DNA from: Paenibacillus sp. NFR01
GTDB taxonomy: Bacteria > Bacillota > Bacilli > Paenibacillales > Paenibacillaceae
NCBI RefSeq assembly: GCF_900111565.1
Contig: NZ_FOIK01000001.1
Span: 62,001-126,000 of the forward strand
Direction of reading: 5' to 3'
DNA: 64,000 nt
Shown here: positions 43,939 to 55,662 of the stretch, in pieces
Position numbering within the stretch: position 1 is the stretch's first letter
How the letters are laid out: every line of letters starts with the position of its first letter
Notes under the pieces: generated by a model
The model's input: only the letters and a program-made list of their open reading frames with translations
The model's database searches: none
Told to the model about the DNA's origin: nothing
Made by a program: the position numbers and the translations under genes

Positions 43939-45534
43939 ATGCGCAATGTATTGTTTATCAACGGAAAAATAGACGGAGGCGCGGGCAGGGCGGCAGATGC
44001 CGTATATGCGGAAAATGGAGTCATCGCCGCGGTCGGACCGCGCAGCGAGCTGATGCTTGCGCTCAGCGGCAAAACCTATGAGGTCGTCGATTTCGACGGC
44101 GCCCGGGTCCTGCCCGGCCTCGTCGATGCGCATGTCCATCTCGGCATGACGGGCATGAAGCTCGATATGCTGGATTTTACCGGGATGACCTCCAAGGCGG
44201 AGATGCTGCGCGCGATTTCGGAACGGGCACAGGCCACGGCGCCCGGAGAATGGATTCTCGGCCTGAACTGGAATGAAAATGAGTTTACGCCGGCCGCTGC
44301 GCCGGATATACATGAGCTCGATGCCGCAGCGCCGTTGCATCCTGTGTTTCTGACGCGCACCTGCTTCCATGCGTTCCTCGGCAACAGCGAGGCGTTCCGG
44401 CGGGCCGGCGTGACCGAAAACACGCCGGATTTCGCCTCCGGCGCGTACGGGCGCGGACCGGACGGCGCTTTGAACGGGTGGATCTATGAGGATGCCTCCG
44501 CCCCCTTTGCTGCGGTGCAACCCACGCCGGATTACGCGCAGAAGAAAAACGCGCTGCGCCGCGGCATTGCCCATGCGCTGTCGCTCGGGCTGACAGCCGT
44601 CCATACCGAGGACCTGCGCCTGCTCGGCGATATCGGCACCATGCTGCGCCTGCACCGGGAGCTGCGCGAGGAAGGGGTGCTCTTCCGCACCCACCAGCTG
44701 CTGTTTCATTCGGCGCTGCCGGAGCTTGCGGAGTTGGGACTGGCCGCCGGCAGCGGCGATGAATGGCTGCGGCTCGGCGCGGTCAAGCTGTTCTCCGACG
44801 GTGCCATCGGCGGCCGCACCGCGCTTTTGGAGCTGCCTTACAGCGACGCTCCGGAGACGCGCGGGATCGCCATCCATACGCAGGAAGAACTGAACGGCAT
44901 CGTTGCCGCCGCACGCCGGCTGGAGTATCCGGTGGCGGTGCATGCCATCGGCGATGCGGCGGCCCGGATGACGCTGGCTGCCATGCGCAGCGTTCCGCTG
45001 CAGCATTCGGCGGCGCTGCCGGACCGTTTCATCCACGCTCAGGTGCTGGACGCCGGACTGGTGGAGGAGATGAAGGCGCTCCGGCTGATCGCGGACATCC
45101 AGCCGCGGTTTGTCGCCAGCGACTTCCCTTGGGTGCTGGAGCGGGTCGGCCCGCAGCGGACAAGCCATCTGTACGCATGGAAAAAGCTGCTCGCGGCCGG
45201 CATTCCATGCGCCGGCGGCAGCGACGCGCCGATTGAGCCGCTCAGCCCGTTCCTCGGGCTGCACGCGGCGGTGACGCGGCGCAAGCCGGGGGAGACCCAC
45301 CCCGGCTACTTGCCGCAAGAGAAGCTGAGCCTTCGCGAGGCGCTCGGGCTCTTCACGACCGGCAGCGCAGCGGCTGCCGGCGAATCCCGGGAGCGCGGCG
45401 CCATCGCTCCCGGCATGCGGGCGGATTTCACGGCCATCGACCGTGAAATCGCGGACGGCGACCCGGAGGCGCTGCTCCGGGTCAAAGTGCGCATGACCGT
45501 TGTCAACGGTCATGTCGCCTACCGTGCAGGCTGA
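43939..45534 (+). CDS. YtcJ-like metal-dependent amidohydrolase
   Basis: A 531-residue member of the Amidohydro_3/YtcJ group. The metal ligands are in DAHVHLG (HxH), the KLFSDGAIGG lysine region, AVHAIGD, FIHAQ and GGSDAPIEPL. The N-terminal and C-terminal beta segments (VLFINGKI, RADFTAIDREI) build the small composite domain usual for this fold. The substrate cannot be read from the sequence; relatives act on N-substituted formamides and exo-amides. The ATG follows AGAAGGAGG. It is divergent from the methyltransferase gene. Confidence 0.88.
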   Translation: MRNVLFINGKIDGGAGRAADAVYAENGVIAAVGPRSELMLALSGKTYEVVDFDGARVLPGLVDAHVHLGMTGMKLDMLDFTGMTSKAEMLRAISERAQATAPGEWILGLNWNENEFTPAAAPDIHELDAAAPLHPVFLTRTCFHAFLGNSEAFRRAGVTENTPDFASGAYGRGPDGALNGWIYEDASAPFAAVQPTPDYAQKKNALRRGIAHALSLGLTAVHTEDLRLLGDIGTMLRLHRELREEGVLFRTHQLLFHSALPELAELGLAAGSGDEWLRLGAVKLFSDGAIGGRTALLELPYSDAPETRGIAIHTQEELNGIVAAARRLEYPVAVHAIGDAAARMTLAAMRSVPLQHSAALPDRFIHAQVLDAGLVEEMKALRLIADIQPRFVASDFPWVLERVGPQRTSHLYAWKKLLAAGIPCAGGSDAPIEPLSPFLGLHAAVTRRKPGETHPGYLPQEKLSLREALGLFTTGSAAAAGESRERGAIAPGMRADFTAIDREIADGDPEALLRVKVRMTVVNGHVAYRAG

Positions 45535-45552
45535 GCCGGCCTGCACCTTCCG

Positions 45553-45606
45553 CGCCGCCGGTTAGCAACCTTATTAACGGGTATATCGTTAATAAGGTAG
45601 CGGCGA
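45553..45606. other. Strong hairpin between amidohydrolase and lipoprotein genes
   Basis: ACCTTATTAACG (45568-45579) pairs perfectly with CGTTAATAAGGT (45587-45598). Outer CGCCGC/GCGGCG pairs extend the stem. There is no T run, so it is a weak terminator at best; an operator or an mRNA-processing structure is also possible. Confidence 0.5.
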
Positions 45607-45669
45607 CCGGCCGGCCCCATCGCGGCTGCCGGGCACGCCGCAACAATGACGTGAAGGAGGCTGTTCAAG

Positions 45670-46560
45670 ATGAAACTGCATCGGGTTTTGCCGAAAATTA
45701 CGGCCGCCGGTTTGCTTATCCTGCTATCCGCCTGCAGCGGCGGAGATGGTGGAAATGTTCCTGCTTCGGCGGCGCCTTCGCCTTCGGCTGCCGCTCCAAC
45801 GGCAACGGCGACACCGCAGCCGAGCCCATCGCCGGCTAGCGAGGATACGATTGCCGGAACCGGAGTTTACGTCGGGCAGATTGATGCCCATTCCGTCGAA
45901 ATCGAAACCGAAGAAGGCCCGGTGGCTTTTGAATTAGGCCCTGGCCTGGAGGCGATTCCGGAAACGCTTGAAATGAAGGATAAGGTCAATATCGAATATG
46001 TAGAGAAACAGGTAGACGGGGATCCGTCCGTCGTGCAGCGCGTGCTTTTCAAGCTGGAGAAGGCGGAAGATTCCGGCGCGCTCGCGCCGGAGGCATCGCC
46101 GCCTGCGCCAACGAAGACGTTTAAGCTGTCGATTGAGGGGATGGAGGAGGAGAAAACCGCGACCTTGTACACGGCTGCGGACTATGATCTGTACGTCTTT
46201 GACATCTTTACGTTTGACCCGCAAAAAGGCCGGCTGGCGATGAAGGTGGATCCTGGATATTATGCCGATATTGTCAGACTTCCGGAAGGATACGATTTAG
46301 AGGAGCAGCGGAAGCTGGGAAATGAGGCGCTGGCAGCCACAGGAAAGATCACCGAGCTGGACGAAAACGAACGAAGCCGTCGCCTGGGCGACGTGATGCT
46401 GTACCTCACGGCGACCGGCGACGGCTTGACCCGGCAGTTTATGGTGAAAGAGGTGGACGGCCATGGATATGCCGTCACCTTGAATATTCCTCAGCGGGAA
46501 GCATCCGAGGGTTTCGGCCCGCATGTGTTCGCTTCGCTGGGATCGCTCATAAACCGGTAG
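45670..46560 (+). CDS. Lipoprotein of unknown function
   Basis: A 296-residue secreted lipoprotein. The signal peptide ends LLSAC with C22 as the lipid site. A Pro/Ala/Ser/Thr-rich linker follows to about residue 60. The mature part has a small beta domain at about 62-125 (GTGVYVGQIDAHSVEIETEEG), a second linker, and a C-terminal alpha/beta domain. I do not recognise the family. The ATG follows GAAGGAGG. It stands alone between a hairpin and a convergent membrane-protein gene. Confidence 0.75.
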   Translation: MKLHRVLPKITAAGLLILLSACSGGDGGNVPASAAPSPSAAAPTATATPQPSPSPASEDTIAGTGVYVGQIDAHSVEIETEEGPVAFELGPGLEAIPETLEMKDKVNIEYVEKQVDGDPSVVQRVLFKLEKAEDSGALAPEASPPAPTKTFKLSIEGMEEEKTATLYTAADYDLYVFDIFTFDPQKGRLAMKVDPGYYADIVRLPEGYDLEEQRKLGNEALAATGKITELDENERSRRLGDVMLYLTATGDGLTRQFMVKEVDGHGYAVTLNIPQREASEGFGPHVFASLGSLINR

Positions 46561-46581
46561 GGCCCGGGGCGCCGTTATCGT

Positions 46582-46983
46582 TTATGCGGCCCCCGCGTTG
46601 ACCAGGATCGAGGCAATCAACAGCATGAACAGCAGAAGTATAACACCGTTGACAATCGTGCCGATCGCCGCGAAAATTTTGCGGGTATGCCGACGCGTCA
46701 AGCCCAGAATGCCGATAACGCCTCCGACAATGTTGACGGCAACCAGGATCAGCACGGACAACCCGAGCAGCATGATGGATTCAGCGGAGCCTGTGGCATT
46801 GTTGTTGTCGTTCAGAATGGATGCTGTGCGCAGTCCTACGGTCCCGAACGAAATGAGGTATCCGATAACCGTGAGGATCGCGATGACGAATGAGGCAATG
46901 CCTAAGGCCGAATGGCGTTTATCGTACTTGTTCAGCGATTCTTCGTGGACGGCCGGGGAATCGGCTTCGGTATGGCGGTTCAT
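46582..46983 (-). CDS. Small integral membrane protein
   Basis: A 133-residue protein with a charged N-terminus of about 35 residues (NRHTEADSPAVHEESLNKYD) and three hydrophobic segments at about 35-60, 73-100 and 108-132. GVIGILGLTRRHTRKIFAAIG between the last two resembles small DUF4190/DUF4064-like membrane proteins, but I cannot name the family. The start at 46983 has AGGAG 9 bp upstream; the longer frame was rejected because it has no ribosome binding site. Confidence 0.7.
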   Translation of the reverse strand: MNRHTEADSPAVHEESLNKYDKRHSALGIASFVIAILTVIGYLISFGTVGLRTASILNDNNNATGSAESIMLLGLSVLILVAVNIVGGVIGILGLTRRHTRKIFAAIGTIVNGVILLLFMLLIASILVNAGAA

Positions 46984-47147
46984 AAGGAACACTCCTTGTG
47001 CAGTATAATCATTTGGGATATGTATCTCCACTTTTTCACAAATTCCCGGTAAATGCAAGCTTGTCCAAATATCCGGGATACCGCTGGATTTAATGCACCT
47101 CATTACGTTAATATTATATAGAAGCAAAGCGACAAGGAGTGTATCGG

Positions 47148-47531
47148 ATGCAGCGAAGACTGATGGCTTGGGGAGCAATTCTGGCAATGCTGTCTGTGGC
47201 GTTCGGCGCGTTTGGCGCGCATATGCTGAAGGACGCAATCAGCGAAGAGGATTTGCAGGTGTATCAGACCGGAGTGCATTATCACATGATCCATGCCCTC
47301 GGCCTGATCCTGATCGCGCTGGTAATCGGTCAATGGGGCGAGTCCCCCCGGCTGAAATGGGCGGGCCGGCTGCTGTGCCTAGGAATTATTTTGTTCTCCG
47401 GCAGCTTGTATGCCTTAAGCCTGAGCGGCATATCCGTCCTCGGCGCAATTACCCCGCTGGGCGGCGTTTGTTTTCTGGCCGGCTGGCTCTGCCTGGCATG
47501 GGAAGCCCTGTCCCGCGGCCAAAAGGCCTAA
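47148..47531 (+). CDS. DUF423 family membrane protein (YwdK-like)
   Basis: A 127-residue protein with four hydrophobic helices. The signature GAFGAHMLKD near the N-terminus, then YQTGVHYHMIHALGLIL and GSLYALSLSG identify DUF423. The function is unknown. ATG 47148 has AAGGAG 8 bp upstream; the GTG at 47139 is inside that site. Confidence 0.9.
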   Translation: MQRRLMAWGAILAMLSVAFGAFGAHMLKDAISEEDLQVYQTGVHYHMIHALGLILIALVIGQWGESPRLKWAGRLLCLGIILFSGSLYALSLSGISVLGAITPLGGVCFLAGWLCLAWEALSRGQKA

Positions 47532-47540
47532 GGCCGCAAA

Positions 47541-47580
47541 CAAGCCCCCTCTCCGCGTAACGGAGAGGAGGCTTGCATTT
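47541..47580 (+). terminator. Intrinsic terminator after the DUF423 gene
   Basis: CAAGCC...CCTCTCCG, loop CGTAA, CGGAGAGG...GGCTTG, then CATTTT. It lies between convergent genes. Confidence 0.82.
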
Positions 47581-47599
47581 TGCAGGGACAGTTAACCTT

Positions 47600-48103
47600 T
47601 TACATAAATTCGTCAATTTCATTAAGCTTCAAGGTATAGACCTGCTTCTCATCGACATGGTAAACGCTAAGGTTGCCTGTTTGCTCGTCAAAATTTAAAA
47701 TACGGCATGGCATAGATACCTGCTTGCCCTGGCGGTTCATACGTAGACGCACAAGCTTATTATCCCGGATATACTCCCTGATCTTTCCAAATGCATCTGC
47801 CGGGTTGCTGATGGCAGGCTTGCGCGCGGAAGGGGGGGCGGGCTTGGAGGCTGGCTGCTGTGCAGGCTGCGGCTGCGGTGGAGCAGAGGCTTCCTGCAAT
47901 AGTGCGAGTTTGGCGGAGCGCAGCAGCGTATCGATCGTTCTGCCCAGCTCCAATCCGGAATTGATGTTGAAATCTGTAACTTTATCATTGTTGTTCAACA
48001 TTTCCAGCATGTACTGCATGGCAAGCGGGTTGGTCCGGGCATTAATCAAGATGTCGACATTAAAAAGATAATTGCCGTCGGTATGTTGTAATTTTTTGTC
48101 CAT
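47600..48103 (-). CDS. Uncharacterised two-part protein
   Basis: A 167-residue protein that I do not recognise. Residues 1-75 are helical (NPLAMQYMLEMLNNNDKVTDF, then RTIDTLLRSAKLALLQ). Residues 75-95 are a Pro/Gln/Ala-rich linker. Residues 100-167 look like a small beta-barrel with basic residues (NKLVRLRMNRQGKQVSMPC), resembling SH3-like or WYL-type nucleic-acid or ligand modules. No signal peptide or membrane segment is present. The ATG follows GGGGGATCT. Confidence 0.65.
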   Translation of the reverse strand: MDKKLQHTDGNYLFNVDILINARTNPLAMQYMLEMLNNNDKVTDFNINSGLELGRTIDTLLRSAKLALLQEASAPPQPQPAQQPASKPAPPSARKPAISNPADAFGKIREYIRDNKLVRLRMNRQGKQVSMPCRILNFDEQTGNLSVYHVDEKQVYTLKLNEIDEFM

Positions 48104-48300
48104 AGATCCCCCAGCTCATTAAACAATTCATTCAATTTCTTTAATAATATCATTAATGAACTGAGAATTATATAGCGGATTCTGGAAACTCGGGACTGAA
48201 TACCCTCTGCTTTTATCATCCTGCAGGACCATCGTCCACACCTCTACCGGGGTGAACGCATACACTTACAACGTGTATTGTGAATAAAGGAGGGGGACAA

Positions 48301-48603
48301 TTGGTTACCTTAGAACCTGTTCAGGTGGGCGGCCATACGCTGGTCGGCGTGGAAGTGAAGCTGCCGAAGACAACGCTTTTGTCGATCAGCACGGAGAAAG
48401 GCTACATTATGTGCGGGGCGCTCGATGTAGGGCTGCTCAACGCTACGCTCGCGGACCGTCGCATCATCGCAGGCCGGGCCGTCGGCGTCCGTACGCTTCC
48501 GCAGCTGCTTGCGGCACCGCTCGAATCTGTTACTTTGGAAGCAGAGAAGCTGGGTATTGTTCCCGGCATGACCGGTGCAGAAGCCCTGCTGCTTATGTTA
48601 TAA
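48301..48603 (+). CDS. yunC: YunC family protein (DUF1805)
   Basis: A 100-residue protein. KLPKTTLLSISTEKGYIMCG, then ALDVGLLNATLADRRIIAGRAVGVRT, and PLESVTLEAEKLGI match Bacillus YunC over its whole length (shown in pieces). The structure is known to be a small alpha/beta fold; the function is unknown. The start is TTG 48301, just after AAAGGAGGGGG; the GTG at 48280 is upstream of that ribosome binding site and was rejected. Confidence 0.9.
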   Translation: MVTLEPVQVGGHTLVGVEVKLPKTTLLSISTEKGYIMCGALDVGLLNATLADRRIIAGRAVGVRTLPQLLAAPLESVTLEAEKLGIVPGMTGAEALLLML

Positions 48604-48666
48604 GTCTAAGTAAGTGCCAGGGCACTTCGGGCCGAAGCTGGCCGTGCGGATTTCCTTGAATGTTCC

Positions 48667-48687
48667 GGGACCTGCGGGTCCCTTTTG
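48667..48687 (+). terminator. Terminator after yunC
   Basis: GGGACC, 4-nt loop, GGTCCC, then TTTTG. A second small hairpin, AAGTGCC AG GGCACTT, lies at 48612-48627. Confidence 0.65.
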
Positions 48688-48716
48688 TGTATCTTTTGTG
48701 TACTGGCCTTGATGCT

Positions 48717-48742
48717 GTTTCGCCCGAAGGGGCGGCGGGTAA
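48717..48742 (+). promoter_or_regulatory. Sigma-B-like promoter before the Dps gene
   Basis: GTTTCG, 14 bp, GGGTAA resembles the general-stress consensus GTTTAA-N12-14-GGGTAT. It ends 81 bp before the start codon. Sigma-A boxes are not evident here. Confidence 0.4.
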
Positions 48743-48823
48743 AATACAGTTGTGCGCGTGAACCGGCCGGGGATATTACGGACAAGCTTCCGGCTAATCT
48801 ATGGACAAGGAAGGGATCTATTT

Positions 48824-49285
48824 ATGGCTAAAACATCCAATAAAGTTGATACTACCTCACTGGAACAGGTTCTGAACCGCGAGGTTGCCAACCTGAACAT
48901 ACTGTACGTTAAGCTTCACAATTTTCACTGGTATGTGAAAGGCGAGCAATTCTTTTCCCTGCATATCAAATTTGAAGAGCTTTACGACGATGTTACACTC
49001 AAAATGGATGAGGTAGCGGAACGTCTGCTCAGCATCAAGGGAACCCCGGCGGCAACGATGAAGGAATACCTGGAAATCAGCACGATTCAGGAAGCCACCG
49101 GCAAAGAAGATACCCGCGGCATGGTGCAGGCGCTGATCGAAGATTTTGCGACCGTATCCGAAGAATTGACGGAAGGCATTGAACTGGCGGAGAAAGTCAG
49201 CGATCAGCCAACGGCCGACCTGTTTATCAAGATTCGCAGCGATCTCGAAAAACACCAATGGATGCTTCGCTCGTTCCTCGGTTAA
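48824..49285 (+). CDS. Dps family DNA-protection ferritin
   Basis: A 153-residue four-helix protein. The ferroxidase ligands of Dps proteins are present at H35 (in LHNFHWYVKG), H47, D62 and E66. The spacing equals that of Listeria-type Dps. It would oxidise and store iron with hydrogen peroxide inside a 12-subunit shell and so limit oxidative damage. The ATG follows AAGGAAGGG. The iron link fits the nearby SUF operon, though the two are separated by a terminator. Confidence 0.92.
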   Translation: MAKTSNKVDTTSLEQVLNREVANLNILYVKLHNFHWYVKGEQFFSLHIKFEELYDDVTLKMDEVAERLLSIKGTPAATMKEYLEISTIQEATGKEDTRGMVQALIEDFATVSEELTEGIELAEKVSDQPTADLFIKIRSDLEKHQWMLRSFLG

Positions 49286-49319
49286 ACCGTCATCCCGAAG
49301 CATGATGAATCCAACCATT

Positions 49320-49351
49320 AAAGCCTCCGGACGGAGGCTTTATTTATTTTT
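49320..49351 (+). terminator. Terminator of the Dps gene
   Basis: AAAGCCTCCG, GA, CGGAGGCTTT, then a T-rich tract. Confidence 0.88.
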
Positions 49352-49461
49352 CAGGCCGGCGGTGAGACAAAAATGCGGTTATATCTGTCTAGACGCGGAT
49401 TGTGCCTGCATGAAGACTGAAAACGGCGTTTGAAAAAAAGGCCCTGTTGTAATAAAATTAG

Positions 49462-49480
49462 TGAGAATCATTGATAATCA
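49462..49480. promoter_or_regulatory. Fur-like box over the suf promoter
   Basis: TGAGAATCATTGATAATCA resembles the Fur consensus built from GATAAT units. It covers the -35 box of the promoter at 49471. Binding would repress suf when iron is plentiful. The match is partial. Confidence 0.5.
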
Positions 49481-49499
49481 CTCTGATTCAATTTATAAT
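49471..49499 (+). promoter_or_regulatory. suf operon sigma-A promoter
   Basis: TTGATA (49471-49476), 17 bp, TATAAT (49494-49499): nearly consensus. The leader is about 105 nt. Confidence 0.8.
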
Positions 49500-49609
49500 T
49501 ATTTTAAAATGATATACAATATAATTATGCCTAAGCCGACAATCAGGGACACCCTGTAATAATACAACGTTCTGATTTCGCAAATTGACAAGTGGAGGGA
49601 ATAACGAAT

Positions 49610-50392
49610 ATGGCAGCTGAATTTGTCATTGATGGACTGAAGGCAACAATTGAAGGAAAGGAAATTCTCAAAGGCATTAACCTTCAAATGAAGGGCGGAG
49701 AGATCCATGCGATCATGGGACCTAACGGAACCGGGAAAAGTACGCTTGCATCCGCACTGATGGGGCACCCGAAGTATGAAGTTACCGAAGGAACTGCCGT
49801 ACTGGAAGGCGAAGACCTGCTGGAGATGTCGGTAGACGAACGTGCCCGCGCCGGCCTGTTCCTGGCAATGCAATATCCAAGCGAGATTAGCGGCGTTACG
49901 AATTCCGACTTTTTGCGCAGCGCCATCAACGCCCGCCGCGAAGAGGGCCAAGAGATTTCCCTGATCCGCTTTATCCGCCTGATGGAAGGCAAGATGAAAG
50001 AGCTGGAGATGAATCCTGAATTCCTCCACCGTTATCTGAATGAAGGCTTCTCCGGCGGGGAGAAGAAACGCAACGAAATCCTGCAGATGATGATGCTCGA
50101 TCCGAAGATCGTCATCCTTGACGAAATTGACTCCGGCCTGGACATCGATGCCCTTAAAATCGTTGCCGCCGGCGTGAACTCCATGCGCAGTCCGGAACGC
50201 GGTTTCCTTGTTATTACCCACTATCAGCGCCTGCTGAATTATATTAAACCTGATTTCGTGCATGTCATGATGCAAGGCAGAATCGTCAAATCCGGCGGTC
50301 CGGAGCTTGCAGAGCGCCTGGAAGCGGAAGGTTACGAATGGGTTAAAGAAGAACTCGGCATTGAAGATGAGACTGTAGGACAAGAAGCTTAA
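49610..50392 (+). CDS. sufC: SUF system ATPase SufC
   Basis: A 260-residue ABC-type ATPase with Walker A GPNGTGKST, signature FSGGEKKRNEI, Walker B IVILDEIDSGLDI and H-loop VITHYQRLL. The early ALMGHPKYEVTEG stretch is typical of SufC. It drives the SufBCD scaffold during Fe-S cluster assembly. ATG 49610 follows GGAGGG; the GTG at 49592 overlaps the ribosome binding site. It is the first gene of sufCDSUB, the standard Firmicute order. Confidence 0.97.
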   Translation: MAAEFVIDGLKATIEGKEILKGINLQMKGGEIHAIMGPNGTGKSTLASALMGHPKYEVTEGTAVLEGEDLLEMSVDERARAGLFLAMQYPSEISGVTNSDFLRSAINARREEGQEISLIRFIRLMEGKMKELEMNPEFLHRYLNEGFSGGEKKRNEILQMMMLDPKIVILDEIDSGLDIDALKIVAAGVNSMRSPERGFLVITHYQRLLNYIKPDFVHVMMQGRIVKSGGPELAERLEAEGYEWVKEELGIEDETVGQEA

Positions 50393-50420
50393 GAGGCGCC
50401 AAGGAAGGAGGAAACCACTT

Positions 50421-53366
<2,946 letters not shown>

Positions 53367-53387
53367 TTTATAAGGAGGCTGAACCCC

Positions 53388-54785
53388 ATGGCGAAAAAAG
53401 CGCCTGAAATGGAGGAATACCAGTACGGATTCCGCGATGAGCACAAGTCGATCTTTCAGTCCGGCAAAGGACTTACGCCAGAAATCGTGAGAGAGATTTC
53501 CGCGATCAAAAACGAGCCGGAATGGATGCTGGAGTTCCGCCTCAAAGCACTGGAGCAGTTCCGTAAAATGCCTATGCCGAAATGGGGAGGCAATCTCGAC
53601 GAGCTTGATTTCGACGACATCCAGTATTATGTAAGACCTTCCGAGAAGCAAGGGAAAACCTGGGAAGAGGTTCCTGCCGAAATTAAGGAAACCTTCGACA
53701 AGCTGGGCATTCCGGAAGCTGAGCAGAAGTTCCTGGCCGGCGTCTCCGCGCAATATGAATCCGAAGTCGTGTACCATAGCATGCAGAAGACCCTTGAGGA
53801 TCAAGGCGTCATCTTCACGGATACCGACACCGCGCTGCGCGAGCATCCGGAGCTGTTCAAGAAGTTCTTTGGTACGATCATTCCTCCGACGGACAACAAG
53901 TTTGCCGCGCTCAACAGTGCGGTATGGTCCGGCGGCAGCTTTATCTATGTGCCGAAGGGCGTCAAATGCGAGGTTCCGCTGCAAGCGTACTTCCGGATCA
54001 ACTCCGAGAACATGGGGCAGTTCGAACGTACGTTGATTCTGGCGGATGAAGACAGCTTCGTGCATTACGTGGAAGGCTGTACCGCTCCGATTTACAGCAC
54101 GAATTCGCTGCACAGCGCCGTCGTTGAAATTTTGTGCATGAAAAATGCGCGTGTCCGCTACACCACCATCCAGAACTGGGCGCCGAACATCTACAACCTC
54201 GTCACCAAACGCGCGGTTGCCGAAGAGGGCGCGAACATGGAATGGGTCGATGGCAACATCGGCTCCAAGCTGACCATGAAATATCCGGCGGTTGTCCTTA
54301 AAGGCCGCGGAGCGAAAGGCTCCGTACTTTCGATTGCCGTGGCAGGCAAAGGCCAGCATCAGGATGCAGGCGCGAAGATGATTCACCTGGCTCCGGATAC
54401 GACCTCGACCATCGTGTCCAAGTCGATCAGTAAGCACGGCGGCAAAGTGACTTACCGCGGTCTGGCTTCCTTCGGCCGTCAGGCGGAAGGCGCCAAAGCG
54501 AACATCAAATGCGATACGCTGATTCTCGACAATGAGTCGACGTCGGATACGATCCCGTACAACGAGATCATGAACGATAACATCGTGCTCGAACATGAAG
54601 CGACGGTATCGAAAGTATCCGAAGAGCAGCTCTTCTACCTGATGAGCCGCGGTCTCTCCGAAGCGGAAGCGACGCAGATGATCGTCATGGGCTTCATTGA
54701 GCCGTTTACGAAGGAACTGCCGATGGAATATGCTGTAGAGATGAACAGATTGATCAAATTCGAGATGGAGGGCAGTATCGGCTAA
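53388..54785 (+). CDS. sufB: Fe-S cluster assembly protein SufB
   Basis: A 465-residue Suf[26 protein letters not shown] is cited in part ([18 protein letters not shown]), with [15 protein letters not shown], the core [14 protein letters not shown] and the C-terminal [13 protein letters not shown]. Together with SufC and SufD it builds and releases clusters. The ATG follows AAGGAGG, 21 bp after sufU. A terminator ends the operon. Confidence 0.97.
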   Translation: MAKKAPEMEEYQYGFRDEHKSIFQSGKGLTPEIVREISAIKNEPEWMLEFRLKALEQFRKMPMPKWGGNLDELDFDDIQYYVRPSEKQGKTWEEVPAEIKETFDKLGIPEAEQKFLAGVSAQYESEVVYHSMQKTLEDQGVIFTDTDTALREHPELFKKFFGTIIPPTDNKFAALNSAVWSGGSFIYVPKGVKCEVPLQAYFRINSENMGQFERTLILADEDSFVHYVEGCTAPIYSTNSLHSAVVEILCMKNARVRYTTIQNWAPNIYNLVTKRAVAEEGANMEWVDGNIGSKLTMKYPAVVLKGRGAKGSVLSIAVAGKGQHQDAGAKMIHLAPDTTSTIVSKSISKHGGKVTYRGLASFGRQAEGAKANIKCDTLILDNESTSDTIPYNEIMNDNIVLEHEATVSKVSEEQLFYLMSRGLSEAEATQMIVMGFIEPFTKELPMEYAVEMNRLIKFEMEGSIG

Positions 54786-55089
54786 CCTGCGACAGGTCCG
54801 GTATCCCTCAACTTATATGGACGTGTCCGCAGGCTTGGCAGGGAATGCCGTAGCCGGCGGGCACGTTTTTTCATCCGAATGGGACAAGAAACATTAAACT
54901 CCGGCGGCTAATATGTTAGATATTGGACGAAAAAGCAAAATCCTTGCGCTGCCTGCAAATTTGTTCATGTCTCCGCCATTTCTGGCTGCGATTTTTAGTT
55001 CAGGCGCCCTTGCAACGCTCCCGTTTGTGTTACACTTTAATCGGTAATACTTTTGAGGTAGACACCGACTTGGACAGGAGTGTTACTTT
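54786..55089. other. Intergenic region, suf / ydhK-like
   Basis: Apart from the suf terminator and a possible weak promoter (TTGCAA 55010, 15 bp, TACACT 55031) I see nothing in this stretch. Confidence 0.5.
54821..54871 (+). terminator. suf operon terminator
   Basis: ACGTGTCCGC pairs with GCGGGCACGT (one mismatch), followed by six T. Confidence 0.7.
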
Positions 55090-55662
55090 ATGAAGACAAT
55101 TAAGCTGTTGCTTCCGCTCGCAGCGATTGTGCTGCTCAGCATCATCGCCACCGCATGCGCCAGCAGCGGAGCCGATAAAGGAGATACGTCAGGCAGAGTC
55201 GGATCGGTCGCTTCGGCTGCCGAAGCAGCGAATGAAGCTGCGCCGGCCACCCGGCCGCCAGGACCGGCACCGGCAGAGCATCCGGAGTTTGCGGTAGGCA
55301 GCAGAGCCTATCTGACTGCTGAGCATGTACCGGGGATGAAAGGGGCGCTCGCGACGATCGCCAGCGCATACGATACGGTTGTGTATTCGGTCTCTTATTT
55401 GCCTTCCGGCGGCGGCAAACGGATTACCGACCATAAATGGATCATTCAGGAAGAGATTAAAGGCGCGGGTAAAGCGGTTTATGAGCCCGGCGCAGAGGTT
55501 ACCCTGCTGGCCGATCACATGACGGGGATGCGCGGTGTAACGGCCATTATCGATTCGGCAGAGCGCACAACCGTTTATATGGTTAATTACACGCCGGTGA
55601 ATGGCGGCAAAAGAGTCCATGATTATAAATGGGTTACGGAAAGCGAGCTGTCGGCCGAATGA
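55090..55662 (+). CDS. YdhK-like DUF1541 lipoprotein
   Basis: A 190-residue lipoprotein with lipobox IIATAC (C23) and a Pro/Ala-rich linker to about residue 65. Two DUF1541 repeats follow (about 70-125 and 132-188), each reading roughly GMKGAxATIxSAxxTxVYxVxYxPxxGGKRxxDxKWxxxxE. They match Bacillus YdhK closely, including the final ESELSAE. The function is unknown. The ATG follows a GGACAGGAG site. The stop overlaps the next start (ATGA), so the pair is translationally coupled. Confidence 0.9.
   Translation: MKTIKLLLPLAAIVLLSIIATACASSGADKGDTSGRVGSVASAAEAANEAAPATRPPGPAPAEHPEFAVGSRAYLTAEHVPGMKGALATIASAYDTVVYSVSYLPSGGGKRITDHKWIIQEEIKGAGKAVYEPGAEVTLLADHMTGMRGVTAIIDSAERTTVYMVNYTPVNGGKRVHDYKWVTESELSAE

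Noticed and set aside
48104..48300. Possible riboswitch or small RNA between the divergent genes
   Set aside because: Only short inverted repeats (TCATTAA, ATACAC) are visible; there is no recognisable riboswitch core or terminator.
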